Shown one piece after another: positions 46,901 to 49,735 of a DNA stretch of 60,000 bases. Positions within the stretch are counted from its first letter, which is position 1; every line of letters begins with the position of its first letter. The stretch is from NCBI RefSeq assembly GCF_963678635.1, contig NC_087070.1, positions 30,284,390-30,344,389 of the forward strand, in the 5' to 3' direction. Below the pieces are notes generated by a model that worked only from the letters and a program-made list of their open reading frames with translations, was not told where the DNA came from and did not search any database. This DNA is from Symsagittifera roscoffensis. Its lineage: Eukaryota; Xenacoelomorpha; Acoela; Convolutidae. A program made the position numbers and the translations under genes.

Positions 46901-47554
46901 TTTGATGGATCAAAATGCTCCTACTGCTGTCATACCCAAAATGGTATTTGTAGTACAATTTATACCAAGATCTCCAGTCGATGTCTAAATCACTCGGCTG
47001 CAAGTAAAATCCCCGCAGCAAACCGTCCGTTAAAACTCCTAGAACGCGATTGCAAATCACAGGTTCCAGATCCAAATTAGTCGCAATTTTACACAGCATA
47101 TCAACAAAATAAACATGGTCAGTTTTGCACATATGCAGCCCATAAAGGTTCAAATATGAGGACAGCCTCTCAAGCCAAAACACGAAACCAGGCCTGACGT
47201 CCAGCTTTGCGACTGCTAGCGAGATGTTCAGTTTGATCCCTCTCAGTTCAGCTTCAATCAATCGTAAGCTTTCATTTGGGTCTGGATATTTTGCGATGTA
47301 CTTGCACTTTTTCTGCATGTAACTTGAACGTCCAGGTTTCACAAGTGTTATATTGTCAATAGAAGGCGACCCACTTTCGGAAAGCTCTTCCTAAACAAAG
47401 TTTAATTATCAAGCCAACCGAACACTTAACTGGCAACAGGAATTTATAATTTGGAAGTTTACAATAATTATACGACTTAACAAACCTCTGATTGCAGAAG
47501 TGCATCCTCTTCATCAGAACCAGAAGAATTAGACGAGTCGTCCCTATCTGACAT
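1123..47554 (-). CDS. PSME4: PSME4/PA200 proteasome activator gene, 17 exons, C-terminus not in view
   Basis: This is the single host gene of the window. Known role of the family: PSME4 (PA200, yeast Blm10) is a giant HEAT-repeat solenoid that caps the 20S proteasome in the nucleus and promotes ATP-independent degradation of acetylated histones and peptides. Seen here: 17 minus-strand exons whose translations follow the vertebrate protein from the N-terminal solenoid into the region before its C-terminus. All but one junction are GT-AG, every phase agrees, and the coding sum is 5,496 nt (1,832 codons). Human PSME4 has about 1,840 residues in total, so with the missing tail this orthologue would approach 2,000, partly because of an acidic insert in exon 11. 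The bromodomain-like end and the C-terminal tail are missing from the assembled model. Exon edges were read by eye; those of exons 3, 14, 15 and 17 are the least certain. Confidence 0.95.
1657..1865 (-). CDS. PSME4: PSME4 exon 16
   Basis: 209 nt, residues 1692-1762, phase 2 to 1. Acceptor GGTCTCTTCCAG, donor GTTAGT. The join with exon 15 reads YRTVACQSVSSCIAYYHS against vertebrate YKNVRERIGSVLTYIFMID. The end, with DENSAESESAAVLNK, is acidic like the EEDERTQGIKLLK stretch. The open frame extends upstream of this acceptor, but only this AG fits the phase of exon 15. Confidence 0.86.
3218..3634. mobile_element. hAT-type MITE with 8-bp target-site duplication
   Basis: 417-bp element with inverted ends: it starts CAGGGGCGGATCTAGGATTT and ends with the complementary TAAATCCGCCCCTG. 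It is flanked on both sides by CATGAGAG (3210-3217 and 3635-3642), an 8-bp target duplication as known for hAT transposases. There is no transposase frame. Near the ends are long G and C runs (3242-3253, 3604-3620). The target was a unit of the surrounding 165-bp array. Related fragments lie at 25480-25700 and about 30550-30600. Confidence 0.85.
3643..4680 (+). repeat. Tandem array, unit about 165 bp
   Basis: The word CTCGAAAACTACAAGGATTT recurs with variants near 3723, 3888, 4053, 4218, 4382 and 4558, so the spacing is close to 165 bp (last interval about 176). Each unit also has GGAGGCAAGATTCGCAACCC, CTGAGAGTAC, a CAACTACAGGGTTAGG-like word and an A-rich stretch. Units are 70-90% alike by eye. 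A degenerate unit continues to the left of the MITE (about 3150-3210). Confidence 0.8.
5814..6018. mobile_element. Palindromic (foldback) MITE, 205 bp
   Basis: Starts CAGTATTTAGACAACCGCGT and ends with its complement, ACGCGGTTGTCTAAATACTG. Pairing extends inward through ACCAATCAGAATCGAG and CTCGATTCTGATTGGT, so nearly the whole element can fold into one hairpin. No open frame and no clear target duplication. Confidence 0.85.
6150..6440 (-). pseudogene. LINE endonuclease (APE-type) relic
   Basis: Minus-strand translation, with frameshifts and stops, shows the order typical of apurinic-type endonucleases of non-LTR retrotransposons: CKGGVVCVYLR, RDERKYFEFIWI, FYPPNAENDHK, then NFVICGDFDVKRY (GDFN-like motif, about 6179-6193). 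Other domains are not seen. It is dead and short, inserted in the PSME4 intron in the gene's orientation. Confidence 0.5.
6878..7107 (-). CDS. PSME4: PSME4 exon 15
   Basis: 230 nt, residues 1616-1692, phase 0 to 2. DFDPMRIQWLFEWLFQK matches vertebrate SRDPRKLHWLFELLLES, and KERHMHFMMDFMGSRFTKYR matches the [20 protein letters not shown] region. Donor GTGAGT. The acceptor is taken at TTTTTGAAG, giving exact continuity with exon 14. An alternative AG 30 nt upstream (exon from 7137) would add ten in-frame residues, MSKPWIIFLK. Confidence 0.87.
7174..7185 (-). CDS. PSME4: Candidate 12-nt PSME4 microexon
   Basis: A 12-nt block (ACATATTTGTCG) sits between a good acceptor (TATTTTCCAG) and a consensus donor (GTAAGTG). 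It would add four residues, TYLS, in phase 0 between exons 14 and 15. The 66-nt stretch to exon 15 contains a branch-point-like ACTAAT. Vertebrate PSME4 has no residues here and joining 14 directly to 15 is gap-free, so it may be alternative or a chance arrangement. Confidence 0.3.
7626..7919 (+). CDS. Unrecognised 97-codon frame inside intron 14
   Basis: Plus-strand frame, opposite to PSME4, with balanced amino-acid composition unlike the low-complexity frames around it (contains YITNDNQTSLLSVLYIEEAP, then HWKRWFPFYVGFAARDLAG). It has no close stop upstream and may be an exon or fragment of something larger, possibly a transposon product since it lies within the CAGGG-ended interval. I do not recognise a family. 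Confidence 0.25.
   Translation: MRIILKQQLRRQIWSTTRFHMEFHSVLRKLKNFAPGTYITNDNQTSLLSVLYIEEAPIPAQRQYHWKRWFPFYVGFAARDLAGIAVIDYTRRLTENL
7922..7956. repeat. CT microsatellite
   Basis: Interrupted (TC)n tract, about 35 bp, directly after the stop of the plus-strand frame. It reads as a GA run on the PSME4 strand. Confidence 0.9.
8788..9500 (-). CDS. PSME4: PSME4 exon 14
   Basis: 713 nt, residues 1378-1615. FCRYKIWQFIFRFLQEKAFD matches vertebrate FCLFKGIFRNFDDAF; SSHRFLAEFCCGAIHASKLW matches [20 protein letters not shown]. The open frame extends upstream to 9573, but phase from exon 13 excludes the obvious upstream AG (it would create TAA). The AG at CTCTTCTCCAG fits phase and has a good pyrimidine tract; an AG 13 bases upstream (exon from 9513) is next best and also keeps phase. 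At the other end no GT gives a continuous protein. Ending at ATCAAG before GCAGGG joins exon 15 with no gap against vertebrates, so a GC donor is inferred. Confidence 0.9.
9501..9865. other. PSME4 intron 13
   Basis: 365 bp, AT-rich. I see no repeat or gene. The open frame of exon 14 extends into it up to 9573 without family similarity. Confidence 0.7.
9866..10015 (-). CDS. PSME4: PSME4 exon 13
   Basis: 150 nt, residues 1328-1378, phase 1 to 1. Acceptor TTGAACACAG, donor GTAAGT. PRRVAKLVLEATLSETAAIR and the following CGYILTRLLLEINKVRALK match vertebrate [20 protein letters not shown] and KMAISAVAGILKQLKRTHK gap-free. Confidence 0.92.
10230..12620 (+). repeat. Satellite-like tandem array, unit 80-88 bp (array 1)
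   Basis: Diverged tandem monomers with the order ATATTTCAAGTTGTTTCATAG, then CGAATCGGTTCGCGAAAA, then TTTTTCTAAGCAAGC, then TATTCAAGCTATGAAACTTTG. Successive AAGTT words near 11448, 11530, 11896, 11978, 12063, 12145, 12233 and 12313 give spacings of 80-88 bp. The part from about 11163 is also the left half of the first 3.4-kb duplication copy. Frames in it are fortuitous. Confidence 0.85.
11163..14543 (+). repeat. 3.4-kb tandem duplication, copy 1
   Basis: Nearly identical to 14587-17997, with scattered substitutions and small indels. It contains most of satellite array 1, a 42-bp hairpin, a degenerate family-A copy (about 12820-13100), and unique AT-rich sequence. It ends at the word TTCATTCCACTGG, shared with copy 2. 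A spacer of about 43 bp separates the copies. Confidence 0.9.
12375..12467. repeat. 42-bp-arm hairpin, copy 1
   Basis: Arms 12375-12416 and 12426-12467 are complementary over 42 bp with one mismatch and a 9-nt loop. The arms begin CGCGAACCAATTCAATCTAC and derive from satellite monomer sequence. Immediately left is an extra direct copy of CCAATTCAATCTACGC. Confidence 0.9.
14587..17997 (+). repeat. 3.4-kb tandem duplication, copy 2
   Basis: Second copy of 11163-14543, including satellite array 2 (about 14600-16090). Differences are point changes and short indels, for example around 15230-15270 and a 3-base loss near 16763. Two 60-70-codon minus-strand frames (13423-13629, 16881-17081) exist only because they are copies of one another. 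Confidence 0.9.
15834..15926. repeat. 42-bp-arm hairpin, copy 2
   Basis: Counterpart of the hairpin at 12375-12467. The arms still pair except for two mismatches near the tip; the loop AGGCTCAAT is unchanged. Confidence 0.85.
18764..18888 (-). CDS. PSME4: PSME4 exon 12 (short)
   Basis: 125 nt, residues 1286-1328, phase 2 to 1. It reads CVKNIVNDLCAILEKQNVHK, matching vertebrate YENLVDTLLDGVEQRNLPWK, then ALRMLQYTCMRRDW against GIGLLSLLLRDDRV. Acceptor CTGTTAAAG has a poor pyrimidine tract; donor GTACAG. The exon is too short to stand out in an ORF search and was found by homology and phase. It lies between two repeat-filled introns of 4.6 and 8.7 kb. Confidence 0.9.
19130..19475 (+). repeat. 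Outer left arm of nested inverted repeats
   Basis: 19130-19395 is the inverted counterpart of 21106-21335 (shared words TTCATGGTTTTCTGGTTTTT, GGCGCCAAAATTTTCTGTTG, CTTATTGAATTTTTCA). 19390-19475 is inverted relative to 21890-21965 (ATTAAATGAAAGTCTTAATG, CGCTATGGACGCA). The small plus-strand frames here are fortuitous. Confidence 0.85.
19545..19715 (+). repeat. Inverted-repeat arm, partner at 22055-22215
   Basis: Complement of 22055-22215: shares ATTCATTTCAGTCTAAAACT and CAATTCAATTTCAAGGCTAG. The same sequence also occurs, diverged, in both 3.4-kb duplication copies (about 12668-12770 and 16125-16230), so it is a mobile or satellite-linked block. Confidence 0.8.
19740..20260 (-). repeat. Satellite monomers in inverse orientation
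   Basis: Shows the complement of the 80-88-bp monomer: GAAATATTTCATAGCTTGAA, AAACTTG, TCGAACCTTTCGC, TTCAAAGATTCATAGCTTC, recurring about every 80-90 bp. It therefore belongs to the satellite of 10.2-16.1 kb, flipped and interrupted. Confidence 0.75.
20560..21890. repeat. Large palindromic block with unequal loop
   Basis: 20560-21060 and 21345-21890 are complementary along their length (GGATCTGGTGCAGAACTTGG, TTTGCAGACAAAACAGTCGA, GGATATGCAGATTGTTCGG). The sequence between them (about 21106-21335) is the inverted copy of the 19.1-19.4 kb arm. No transposase or RT frame is visible. It could be a foldback transposon or a rearranged array. Confidence 0.85.
22055..22215. repeat. Right partner of the arm at 19545-19715
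   Basis: Inverted copy as described for its partner; here it reads TAGTTTTAGACTGAAATGAA. The 22.2-23.5 kb remainder of intron 11 has no clear structure except 23150-23330, which resembles 44210-44360. Confidence 0.8.
23528..24288 (-). CDS. PSME4: PSME4 exon 11 with an acidic lineage-specific insert
   Basis: 761 nt, residues 1033-1286, phase 0 to 2. Acceptor TTGTGTAG, donor GTGAGA. The beginning, LTKTWRRTPGLFGPTCALLA, and YHQYKGALHALCASNSGSTL match the vertebrate stretch with [20 protein letters not shown]. In the middle (about residues 1115-1185) is a run of roughly 60-70 Asp/Glu/Ser/Gly/Lys-rich residues that vertebrate PSME4 lacks. It is probably a disordered loop. The helical solenoid resumes at VLEILNRLYERI (vertebrate IVRLFDDLAEKI). 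Confidence 0.95.
24440..24825 (+). repeat. Family A fragments in intron 10
   Basis: Two incomplete copies: one ends at about 24512 (TTCACTGCGTTCATCGCTTCTT), the other runs to about 24825 (TTCACTACGTTCATTACTCTTA). Further family-A-like words occur to 25100. The rest of the 1.4-kb intron is described below. Confidence 0.55.
25480..25700. mobile_element. Diverged relative of the hAT-type MITE
   Basis: Begins with a G-rich tract (GGAGGGGAGGGGGGAGGG) and shares in order with the 3218-3634 element TTTTTTTGGTC, TTTTTCGAG.CCTC, GGCAAA and GGCGCG.GCT.TCC, ending near ATTATGGCACC. The termini are eroded. It abuts PSME4 exon 10 on the intron side. Confidence 0.5.
25732..26236 (-). CDS. PSME4: PSME4 exon 10
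   Basis: Residues 864-1032, phase 2 to 0. Acceptor GTTTCTTTAG, donor GTAAGA. SREDLVKELTIVHSFVEGL matches vertebrate SRDDILQSLTIVHNCLIGS, and ENDTKSLVYVSKILRLLL matches EDDTKSLFLIIKIIGDLL. It then follows the KKRFKEKKLLYAPMEVNEIL segment corresponding to vertebrate GKKQHIRALLIDRVML. Confidence 0.97.
26237..27638. other. PSME4 intron 9
   Basis: 1.4 kb, AT-rich. Apart from the LINE relic at its 5' end (27200-27580) and weak family-A-like words near 26640-26800, I see nothing identifiable. Confidence 0.6.
27200..27580 (-). pseudogene. Non-LTR retrotransposon RT tail relic
   Basis: Minus-strand translation contains LCILPVIFCASQVLSTLPSC, then METFHKRALRWVT, the pattern at the C-terminal side of LINE reverse transcriptases (ILPVI.YAS.VW, then a K/R-rich helix, then RA.RW). 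It is interrupted by stops and there is no RT core. Confidence 0.5.
27639..27799 (-). CDS. PSME4: PSME4 exon 9
   Basis: 161 nt, residues 811-864, phase 0 to 2. Acceptor CTTGTAG, donor GTATGT. EIGRPMDLKSLHVEWRMPD matches vertebrate DWGKPGDLWNLGIQWHVPS almost without gaps, then FVERLVEEIMQPCVDKL against YLLDSFLQPELVKL. The two leftover bases AA are completed to Lys by the first G of exon 10. Confidence 0.94.
27800..28238. other. PSME4 intron 8
   Basis: 439 bp; nothing identifiable beyond splice signals. A 110-codon plus-strand frame overlaps exon 9 and this intron and is most likely a shadow of the exon. Confidence 0.6.
28239..28448 (-). CDS. PSME4: PSME4 exon 8
   Basis: Residues 741-810, 70 codons, phase 0 to 0. 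Acceptor TGTTTCAG, donor GTAAGT. FASFRGHEFEPQLFECLQLL and the following RRACTVLQGLLASRL match the vertebrate VDGRKLLLYREQLVKILQRT and SCNLLHHLLRSTTLI segment. It ends GFDKYVPII, where vertebrates have GFDKPPSEYFPI. Confidence 0.94.
28560..29227 (+). repeat. Composite repeat: GCGAAGCT block plus family A copy
   Basis: 28561-28610 carries GGGGCGAAGCTGGCTTCGCA with its dyad. 28735-28765 carries AGCCGACAATACCCTAGCAG. From about 28803 a full family A copy follows, ending TTCATTACTCTTA at 29227. The same order occurs at 31260-32009, so these parts form one longer element or habitually insert together. Confidence 0.65.
29228..29760 (+). repeat. Repeat with CA microsatellites and AGCCGATATAATATAG words
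   Basis: Two diverged units, each with CCCTCACCCTCAAAACACAC (CA runs at 29273-29287 and 29454-29468), a GGCCACTTAGCCGATATA word, GACCGAAACC and GCGAAAAAGCC. Related sequence is at 44780-45150 and, weakly, near 33450-33560. Confidence 0.6.
29868..29945 (-). repeat. tRNA-like sequence (SINE head or tRNA pseudogene)
   Basis: On the minus strand GTGGGTTCGAATCTCAC has a perfect B box (GGTTCGAATC), and an A-box-like TTGGCCTGGAGG lies about 45 nt upstream. The acceptor arms do not pair and the anticodon arm is unclear, so it is not a working tRNA gene. Confidence 0.55.
30000..31250. other. Part of intron 7 without identifiable genes
   Basis: AT-rich. It has one GTACCCGAATGCAAT...ATCGCAAGGGTAATA block (about 30039-30085) that recurs at 34018, 36639 and 45411, GATCTTTATATCT-type simple sequence near 30440-30495, and a fragment of the hAT-type MITE at about 30550-30600 (GGCGCGCGCTCCCCCTCAAA). 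Confidence 0.55.
31260..32009 (+). repeat. Composite repeat, second full copy
   Basis: Starts GACAGAGGCGAAGCC, carries AGCCGACAATACGCTAGCAG at 31499, then family A from about 31557 (AAGAGTAATGAACGCAAGAA) to 32009 (CTGCGTTCATTACTA). Same layout as 28560-29227. Confidence 0.65.
32244..32320 (-). repeat. tRNA-like sequence (SINE head), duplicated at 34852-34925
   Basis: Minus strand: TACGGTGGAGATTGGGG resembles an A box and GGTGGTTCGTATCCGG a B box (one change from GGTTCGAATCC), about 30 nt apart. Stems are imperfect. It probably marks a tRNA-derived SINE copied along with the 2.6-kb duplication. Confidence 0.45.
34353..34826 (-). CDS. PSME4: Tandemly duplicated PSME4 exon 7 (7A), possible alternative or pseudo-exon
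   Basis: 158 codons, phase 0 to 0, open throughout, with an intact GTAAGT donor. Against exon 7B I count only four substitutions in the overlap (P/S, F/Y, K/T and K/E) plus loss of one leading Glu codon. The duplication breakpoint fell just inside the exon, so the original acceptor is gone. The AG in front (GCGTCAG) arose at the junction and follows a weak, A-interrupted pyrimidine tract. Replacing 7B with 7A, or including both, keeps the frame; including both would repeat about 158 residues of the HEAT solenoid. Whether it is spliced cannot be told from sequence. Confidence 0.6.
34832..37444 (-). repeat. 2.6-kb tandem duplication, copy 2 (carries exon 7B)
   Basis: Parental copy, since its outer edge continues into the intact acceptor of exon 7. 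Identity with copy 1 is high, with a few indels (for example 35050-35065, 35464-35478, 36452). Confidence 0.93.
36969..37445 (-). CDS. PSME4: PSME4 exon 7 (parental copy, 7B)
   Basis: Residues 582-740, 159 codons, phase 0 to 0. Good acceptor (TTTTGTATTTTAG) and donor (GTAAGT). EELELCHYTANFEDILVQLV matches vertebrate ERELCSATAEFEDFVLQFM; ANCSKEIAKLLIQELFNYIS matches TQCSKEIFMVALQKVFNFST; EVDKEFLWYA matches ELDKELLWNL. This copy keeps the complete 5' end and acceptor, so I take it as the original. A near-identical second copy lies 2.6 kb downstream in the gene. Confidence 0.96.
37760..39840 (-). other. Intron 6 with possible degenerate transposon ORF
   Basis: 38180-39830 is less AT-rich than its surroundings and, read on the minus strand, is strongly hydrophilic and Lys/Glu-rich with many stops (near 39780-39830, AEALMDLKKLMDKNF; near 38400, YRSMSLAIELTGGGDN). 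It looks like a decayed coiled-coil ORF, such as a LINE ORF1, but I cannot assign a family. The plus-strand frames of 61-96 codons are hydrophobic shadows. Confidence 0.3.
39960..40330 (+). repeat. Family A copy in intron 6
   Basis: GAGAAAACTGGATCAATAGG at 40037, GAATTCCAATTTCGAAACTA near 40090, ending TCTGAACTACGTTCATCGAC near 40320. The 5' end is eroded. 40330-40620 has no recognisable feature. Confidence 0.6.
40751..41026 (-). CDS. PSME4: PSME4 exon 6
   Basis: Residues 490-581, 92 codons, phase 0 to 0. Acceptor TTTGTTTAG, donor GTTAGT. Contains SLTEPHQLTASLL, close to vertebrate TLTEPHQLTATLS and one of the best matches in the gene, then LLPTIDANDPSKLATA against ALPGVDPNDFSKCMIT, ending HNKNLTE against ERNDLTE. 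It lies 4.4 kb from exon 5 and 3.3 kb from exon 7. Confidence 0.97.
41329..41785 (+). repeat. Family A copy, first of a tandem pair
   Basis: Starts AAGAGTAATGAACACAAG, ends TTTATGACTCTTA, about 457 bp. The terminal inverted repeats are recognisable and there is no coding capacity. Confidence 0.75.
41811..42249 (+). repeat. Family A copy, second of a tandem pair
   Basis: Starts GGAGTAATGAACGCAATC, ends CTACGTTCATCACTCGTTA, about 439 bp, 25 bp after the previous copy. This pair gives the clearest view of the terminal repeats (AAGAGTAATGAACG / CGTTCATTACTCTT). Confidence 0.78.
42250..43640. other. Intron 5, AT-rich part without identifiable genes
   Basis: Long poly-A-interrupted sequence. Family-A-like words occur near 43300-43370 (AACGATCAATATGTAAATTT, CCACTTTCGAAACTAC). 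42660-42900 resembles 14150-14340 and 17630-17800 of the duplicated block (CAAAAAAAACTAAAACACCC-like and TTTTCAATAGTCGGAACA-like words). Confidence 0.5.
43655..43720 (+). repeat. GCGAAGCT dyad block, best-preserved copy
   Basis: ACAGAGGCGAAGCTGAGCTTCGCACC contains the perfect 8-bp inverted repeat GCGAAGCT/AGCTTCGC with a 2-nt loop, followed by ACTTGCGATGCAATAC. Other copies: about 2065, 20272, 28561 and 31265. Confidence 0.7.
44030..44085 (-). repeat. tRNA-derived SINE head
   Basis: Minus strand GTGACTGAATGGTTAGTGCGTGAGACTCAAG is a convincing tRNA A-box/D-arm. The expected B box (AGGTCGCCGATTTTT) is decayed. Confidence 0.45.
44370..44610 (+). repeat. Repeat with GTCGCAACAATATTTGCGAC palindrome
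   Basis: AGTCGCAACAATATTTGCGACTT is an imperfect palindrome, followed by AGTTCGTACTATAACACTTTGCTTCGCAAGTGTAA, itself a hairpin. The same layout is at 32715-32810, 35335-35425 and, weakly, 23340-23450. Confidence 0.6.
45305..45370 (+). repeat. Short direct repeat CTGCATGCATGCTGAAAT
   Basis: ACTGCATGCATGCTGAAAT occurs at 45320 and again at 45358 with a 19-bp spacer. The GCATGCATGC core is palindromic. It lies about 100 bp inside intron 5 from exon 5. Confidence 0.7.
45463..45694 (-). CDS. PSME4: PSME4 exon 5
   Basis: Residues 412-489. Acceptor GTGTTTTAG, donor GTATTT after GAAAAG. Contains FLTEEQISEFVSIVEPSVLL, which lines up with the vertebrate KLTDQDVTDFVQCIIQPVLL, then LAVLSPETVLPDIFEK against LALMRPELVIPPVLER. 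The phase closes to 0 for exon 6. Confidence 0.95.
45831..45889 (-). CDS. PSME4: PSME4 exon 4
   Basis: 59 nt, residues 393-412, TRLTFFMGNLLKRFLERVI plus two bases of the next codon. Acceptor TTTGTTTAG, donor GTGAGT. The phase (0 to 2) is exactly what exon 5 requires. It matches the weakly conserved region leading to the vertebrate RRLHRERY segment. Confidence 0.87.
46099..46140 (-). CDS. PSME4: PSME4 exon 3 (small)
   Basis: Residues 379-392, QLMRKLQLWKETYR, matching the WLNKLMKLLQRLP stretch that follows YHPSN in vertebrates. Donor GTAAGT. Two AGs three bases apart can serve as acceptor (exon starting at 46140 or 46137). Both keep phase 0, so a NAGNAG-like one-residue alternative is possible. 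Confidence 0.85.
46326..47390 (-). CDS. PSME4: PSME4 exon 2, N-terminal HEAT solenoid
   Basis: Residues 24-378, the longest exon (355 codons, phase 0 to 0). Acceptor TTTGTTTAG, donor GTATGT. The match to the family is clear: KVWFDELMNLW corresponds to KLWFDELIGLW of the vertebrate protein, MGRIDWEPFLPKLYTRVL to IGYIDWDPYVPKIFTRIL, and NYYHPSN to SFYHPSN. These are consecutive helical repeats of the solenoid. The open frame runs past the donor to a stop at 46221, but the sequence after the donor no longer resembles the family. Confidence 0.97.
47391..47485 (-). other. PSME4: PSME4 intron 1, with introns 2-4 the only short ones
   Basis: 95-nt GT-AG intron without repeats. Introns 2 (46141-46325), 3 (45890-46098) and 4 (45695-45830) are also short (136-209 nt) and plain. 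Nearly all later introns are 0.3-9 kb and repeat-filled, so the 5' end of the gene looks spared from insertions. Confidence 0.8.
47486..47554 (-). CDS. PSME4: PSME4 exon 1, start codon and acidic N-terminal tail
   Basis: Encodes residues 1-23, starting MSDRDDSSNSSGSDEEDALL, then a GTTTGT donor. The tail is rich in Ser, Asp and Glu with many casein-kinase-2-like sites, continues into exon 2, and is probably disordered. The start is chosen because this is the first ATG joined in phase 0 to exon 2, and the frame upstream closes at once. The family N-terminus is poorly conserved, so support comes from splice sites and phase rather than homology. Confidence 0.82.
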
Positions 47555-47880
47555 GTTTCAATAACTCTTAAAAAAAGTGGTACAAAATGGAGATGGCAAG
47601 CTTCAAAATCGAGGTTATTATTGAAACAATTTTAATACTCTTTAACAGCAAAATGATAGCAAATAATATGATGCAAGTCTAATCCGTATATAACTCAATT
47701 ACACCAAAAATGAGTAACATATAAGTTTAACGGTCACATTTCACACCGGCAAAATCCCATGGAATTTCATGATTTAGGGAAGTGTAAAAGAAAGTATCTG
47801 ATGAACTAAAGCGAAGACTGTCAAGATGGTTGGGAATCAAGTCAACTAGATTGACAAAACTAACACCTGCAGATAACACA
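47555..47880. promoter_or_regulatory. Presumed PSME4 promoter and 5' leader region
   Basis: About 330 bp between the PSME4 start codon and recognisable transposon sequence. It is AT-rich, with no obvious TATA box at a convincing distance and no CpG cluster. The assignment rests on position only. A Penelope-like relic on the other strand begins immediately beyond it. Confidence 0.3.
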
Positions 47881-49735
47881 CTGAGTCGTCCCTATGAAAT
47901 GAAATTCACTTCCTTGCGGATATTGATAGTTTTTTGTCTGAACTGAAGTTAAATAGATTACCCGGAAAAAATTATATGAGATTGAAGCAGCTGCAAAGAG
48001 ATATTCTAAGAATGTGAAACAGACCCCCTCTGACAAAGGTAACGAAAAAGCCAGAAAGTATTTGAAGGACAACGGTCTTCTGACAGTGCCGTTTGATAAG
48101 GGCGTGGGTTTTTGTGTAATGAAAAAGGAGACATATGAGAAGAAACTGAAAGATTTATTACAGGCAGAACAATTTAGTGAGAGGAGGAATCTGACAGACA
48201 GCGAGCGTGATCATGAAAAGTGAAAAAGACATAAACAAGGAATTATTCGCCATGAAAAAGAAGGACGAGATTAGCGAAGCGCTGTTTACTAGGTTGAGAT
48301 CCGGGGGCACAGCGGGCTAGGCTGTATGGATTAGCAAAAGTACATAAACAAGACACACCACTTCATCCCGTCCTTTCTTTGCCTGGTAGCTCATATGACG
48401 TATAATCTCACTTGATGTAAAGAGTTTGTACACTAATGTTCCGCTCAAGGAAGCGGTTGAAATAGCTCTGAGGAGATTATATGAGCAACTCAACCCTCCG
48501 GAAACATCTCGCAAGACTATGAAAAACTACTGAATTGGGCAGTAAGGTACACCTTAAATGCAATGATTTGGGGTATGTACAAAAAGACGTTTTAGCAATG
48601 GGCGACTCCCTTGCAGTAATACTGGCCAATTTGTGGCTCAAGGAATACGAACCTGCATTAAAGAAAGAAGTACCAAAATTGACTGTGCTAAATGAGGGTA
48701 ACAAGGAGATCTGCCCTGGATGTCAGAAAAAGGTGACATATCGGACTAAGGGGGTAGAATGCGAAGCTTGTTTGAATTGGTATCACTTAGGTAGTGGTAA
48801 CATATGGGAATCCGAATACGCAGACATCGCTGAAACAGCATGGTATTGCATTACTTGCAAAAAACAACAGGAAACAGATCGGACTTAGAATGTTGTTACC
48901 ATAGAAGAACTTGATAGTAACGGTAGTTTGGCCTTTTTGGATTTAAATGTCTAGGTGGACTCAAGAAAAAAGGTCAGATATGGGTGGTATCAAAAATTCA
49001 CTGATACCGGCACCATTCTAAATTTCAGAGGTTGCGCAACTTTGCAGTGCAAAAGAAGCGTTATTGAAGGGACGGTTCATAGTAATTTCAGAAGTACCTC
49101 AACATGGGAAAATTTTGAGCAGGCATTTGAAAAAAAAATCGAAAACAATGGATTGAAAATCAAAATCCGAAAAATTGTTCGGACAGGGTAGTGTTTGAAA
49201 CTCTTAACAAGATCTTTGAGGGAAAGAAAAATTTTGAGGTGAAGGCAACAGAACCGAGAAATGATAAATGGTTAAAAAAACTCACCCCCTTTTTACAATG
49301 CTATATCGAGGCAATCTATCTCAACTGTTAGCTGCAAAGGTTCGACAAATATCTTGGGCACAAATAATTTTTACAACAAGAAAATTGAAAACAGGCTTGC
49401 CATCCCTGAAAACTTCCTTTGCTCGTGAACTGAGATCCAAAGTGGTGTATAAGCTTACATGTAGTGGATGTAACTCCACTTGTCGGCCAGACAGTCCAAA
49501 ATTTAGCCACGAGGGTCAATGAACACCGCAAAGGGGACTCTCCAGTAGGGCAACACTTGTTAGAATGTGATAGAGGTAGGCGGTACCGCTGAGCTGAAGT
49601 CAGAGATTATAGACCAAACAGCCAACACTCATAAGCTACTAACACTAGAGGCTTCGGGTATTTGGAGGGAAAGACCGAGGATCAACATAAGCGATGAATT
49701 CAGGAGCCGCGAATTAACACTAAAATTATAATCCA
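47880..49735 (+). mobile_element. Penelope-like retroelement 1, dead (RT, PHD-like finger, GIY-YIG)
   Basis: Plus strand, opposite to PSME4. Frames in order, with shifts: KARKYLKDNGLLTVPFDKG (entry motif of Penelope-like RTs); RLYGLAKVHKQDTPLHPVL; SLYTNVPLKEAVEIA (context around catalytic motif A; residues before it are deleted); VLAMGDSLAVILANLWLKEY; a Cys/His module at 48712-48858; LAFLDLN; WYQKFTDTGTILNFRG; then a GIY-YIG endonuclease (VVYKLTCSGCNST, and after a frameshift VGQTVQNLATRVNEHRKGDS). The YxDD catalytic motif is absent. Penelope-like elements are known as RT plus GIY-YIG elements, often at telomeres or dispersed. Several frameshifts and at least two internal deletions make it inactive. 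Confidence 0.85.
48712..48858 (+). pseudogene. PHD-like zinc-finger module inside the Penelope-like RT
   Basis: CPGC, then CEACLNWYH, then CITC: a C4HC3 arrangement in which the seventh ligand, expected after WYHLG, is Ser here. It lies between the AMGDSLAVILANL (motif B) and LAFLDL segments of the RT, not in the RT-endonuclease linker where other Penelope-like elements carry a CCHH motif. A reader of chromatin is a possible role but this is inference. Confidence 0.7.
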
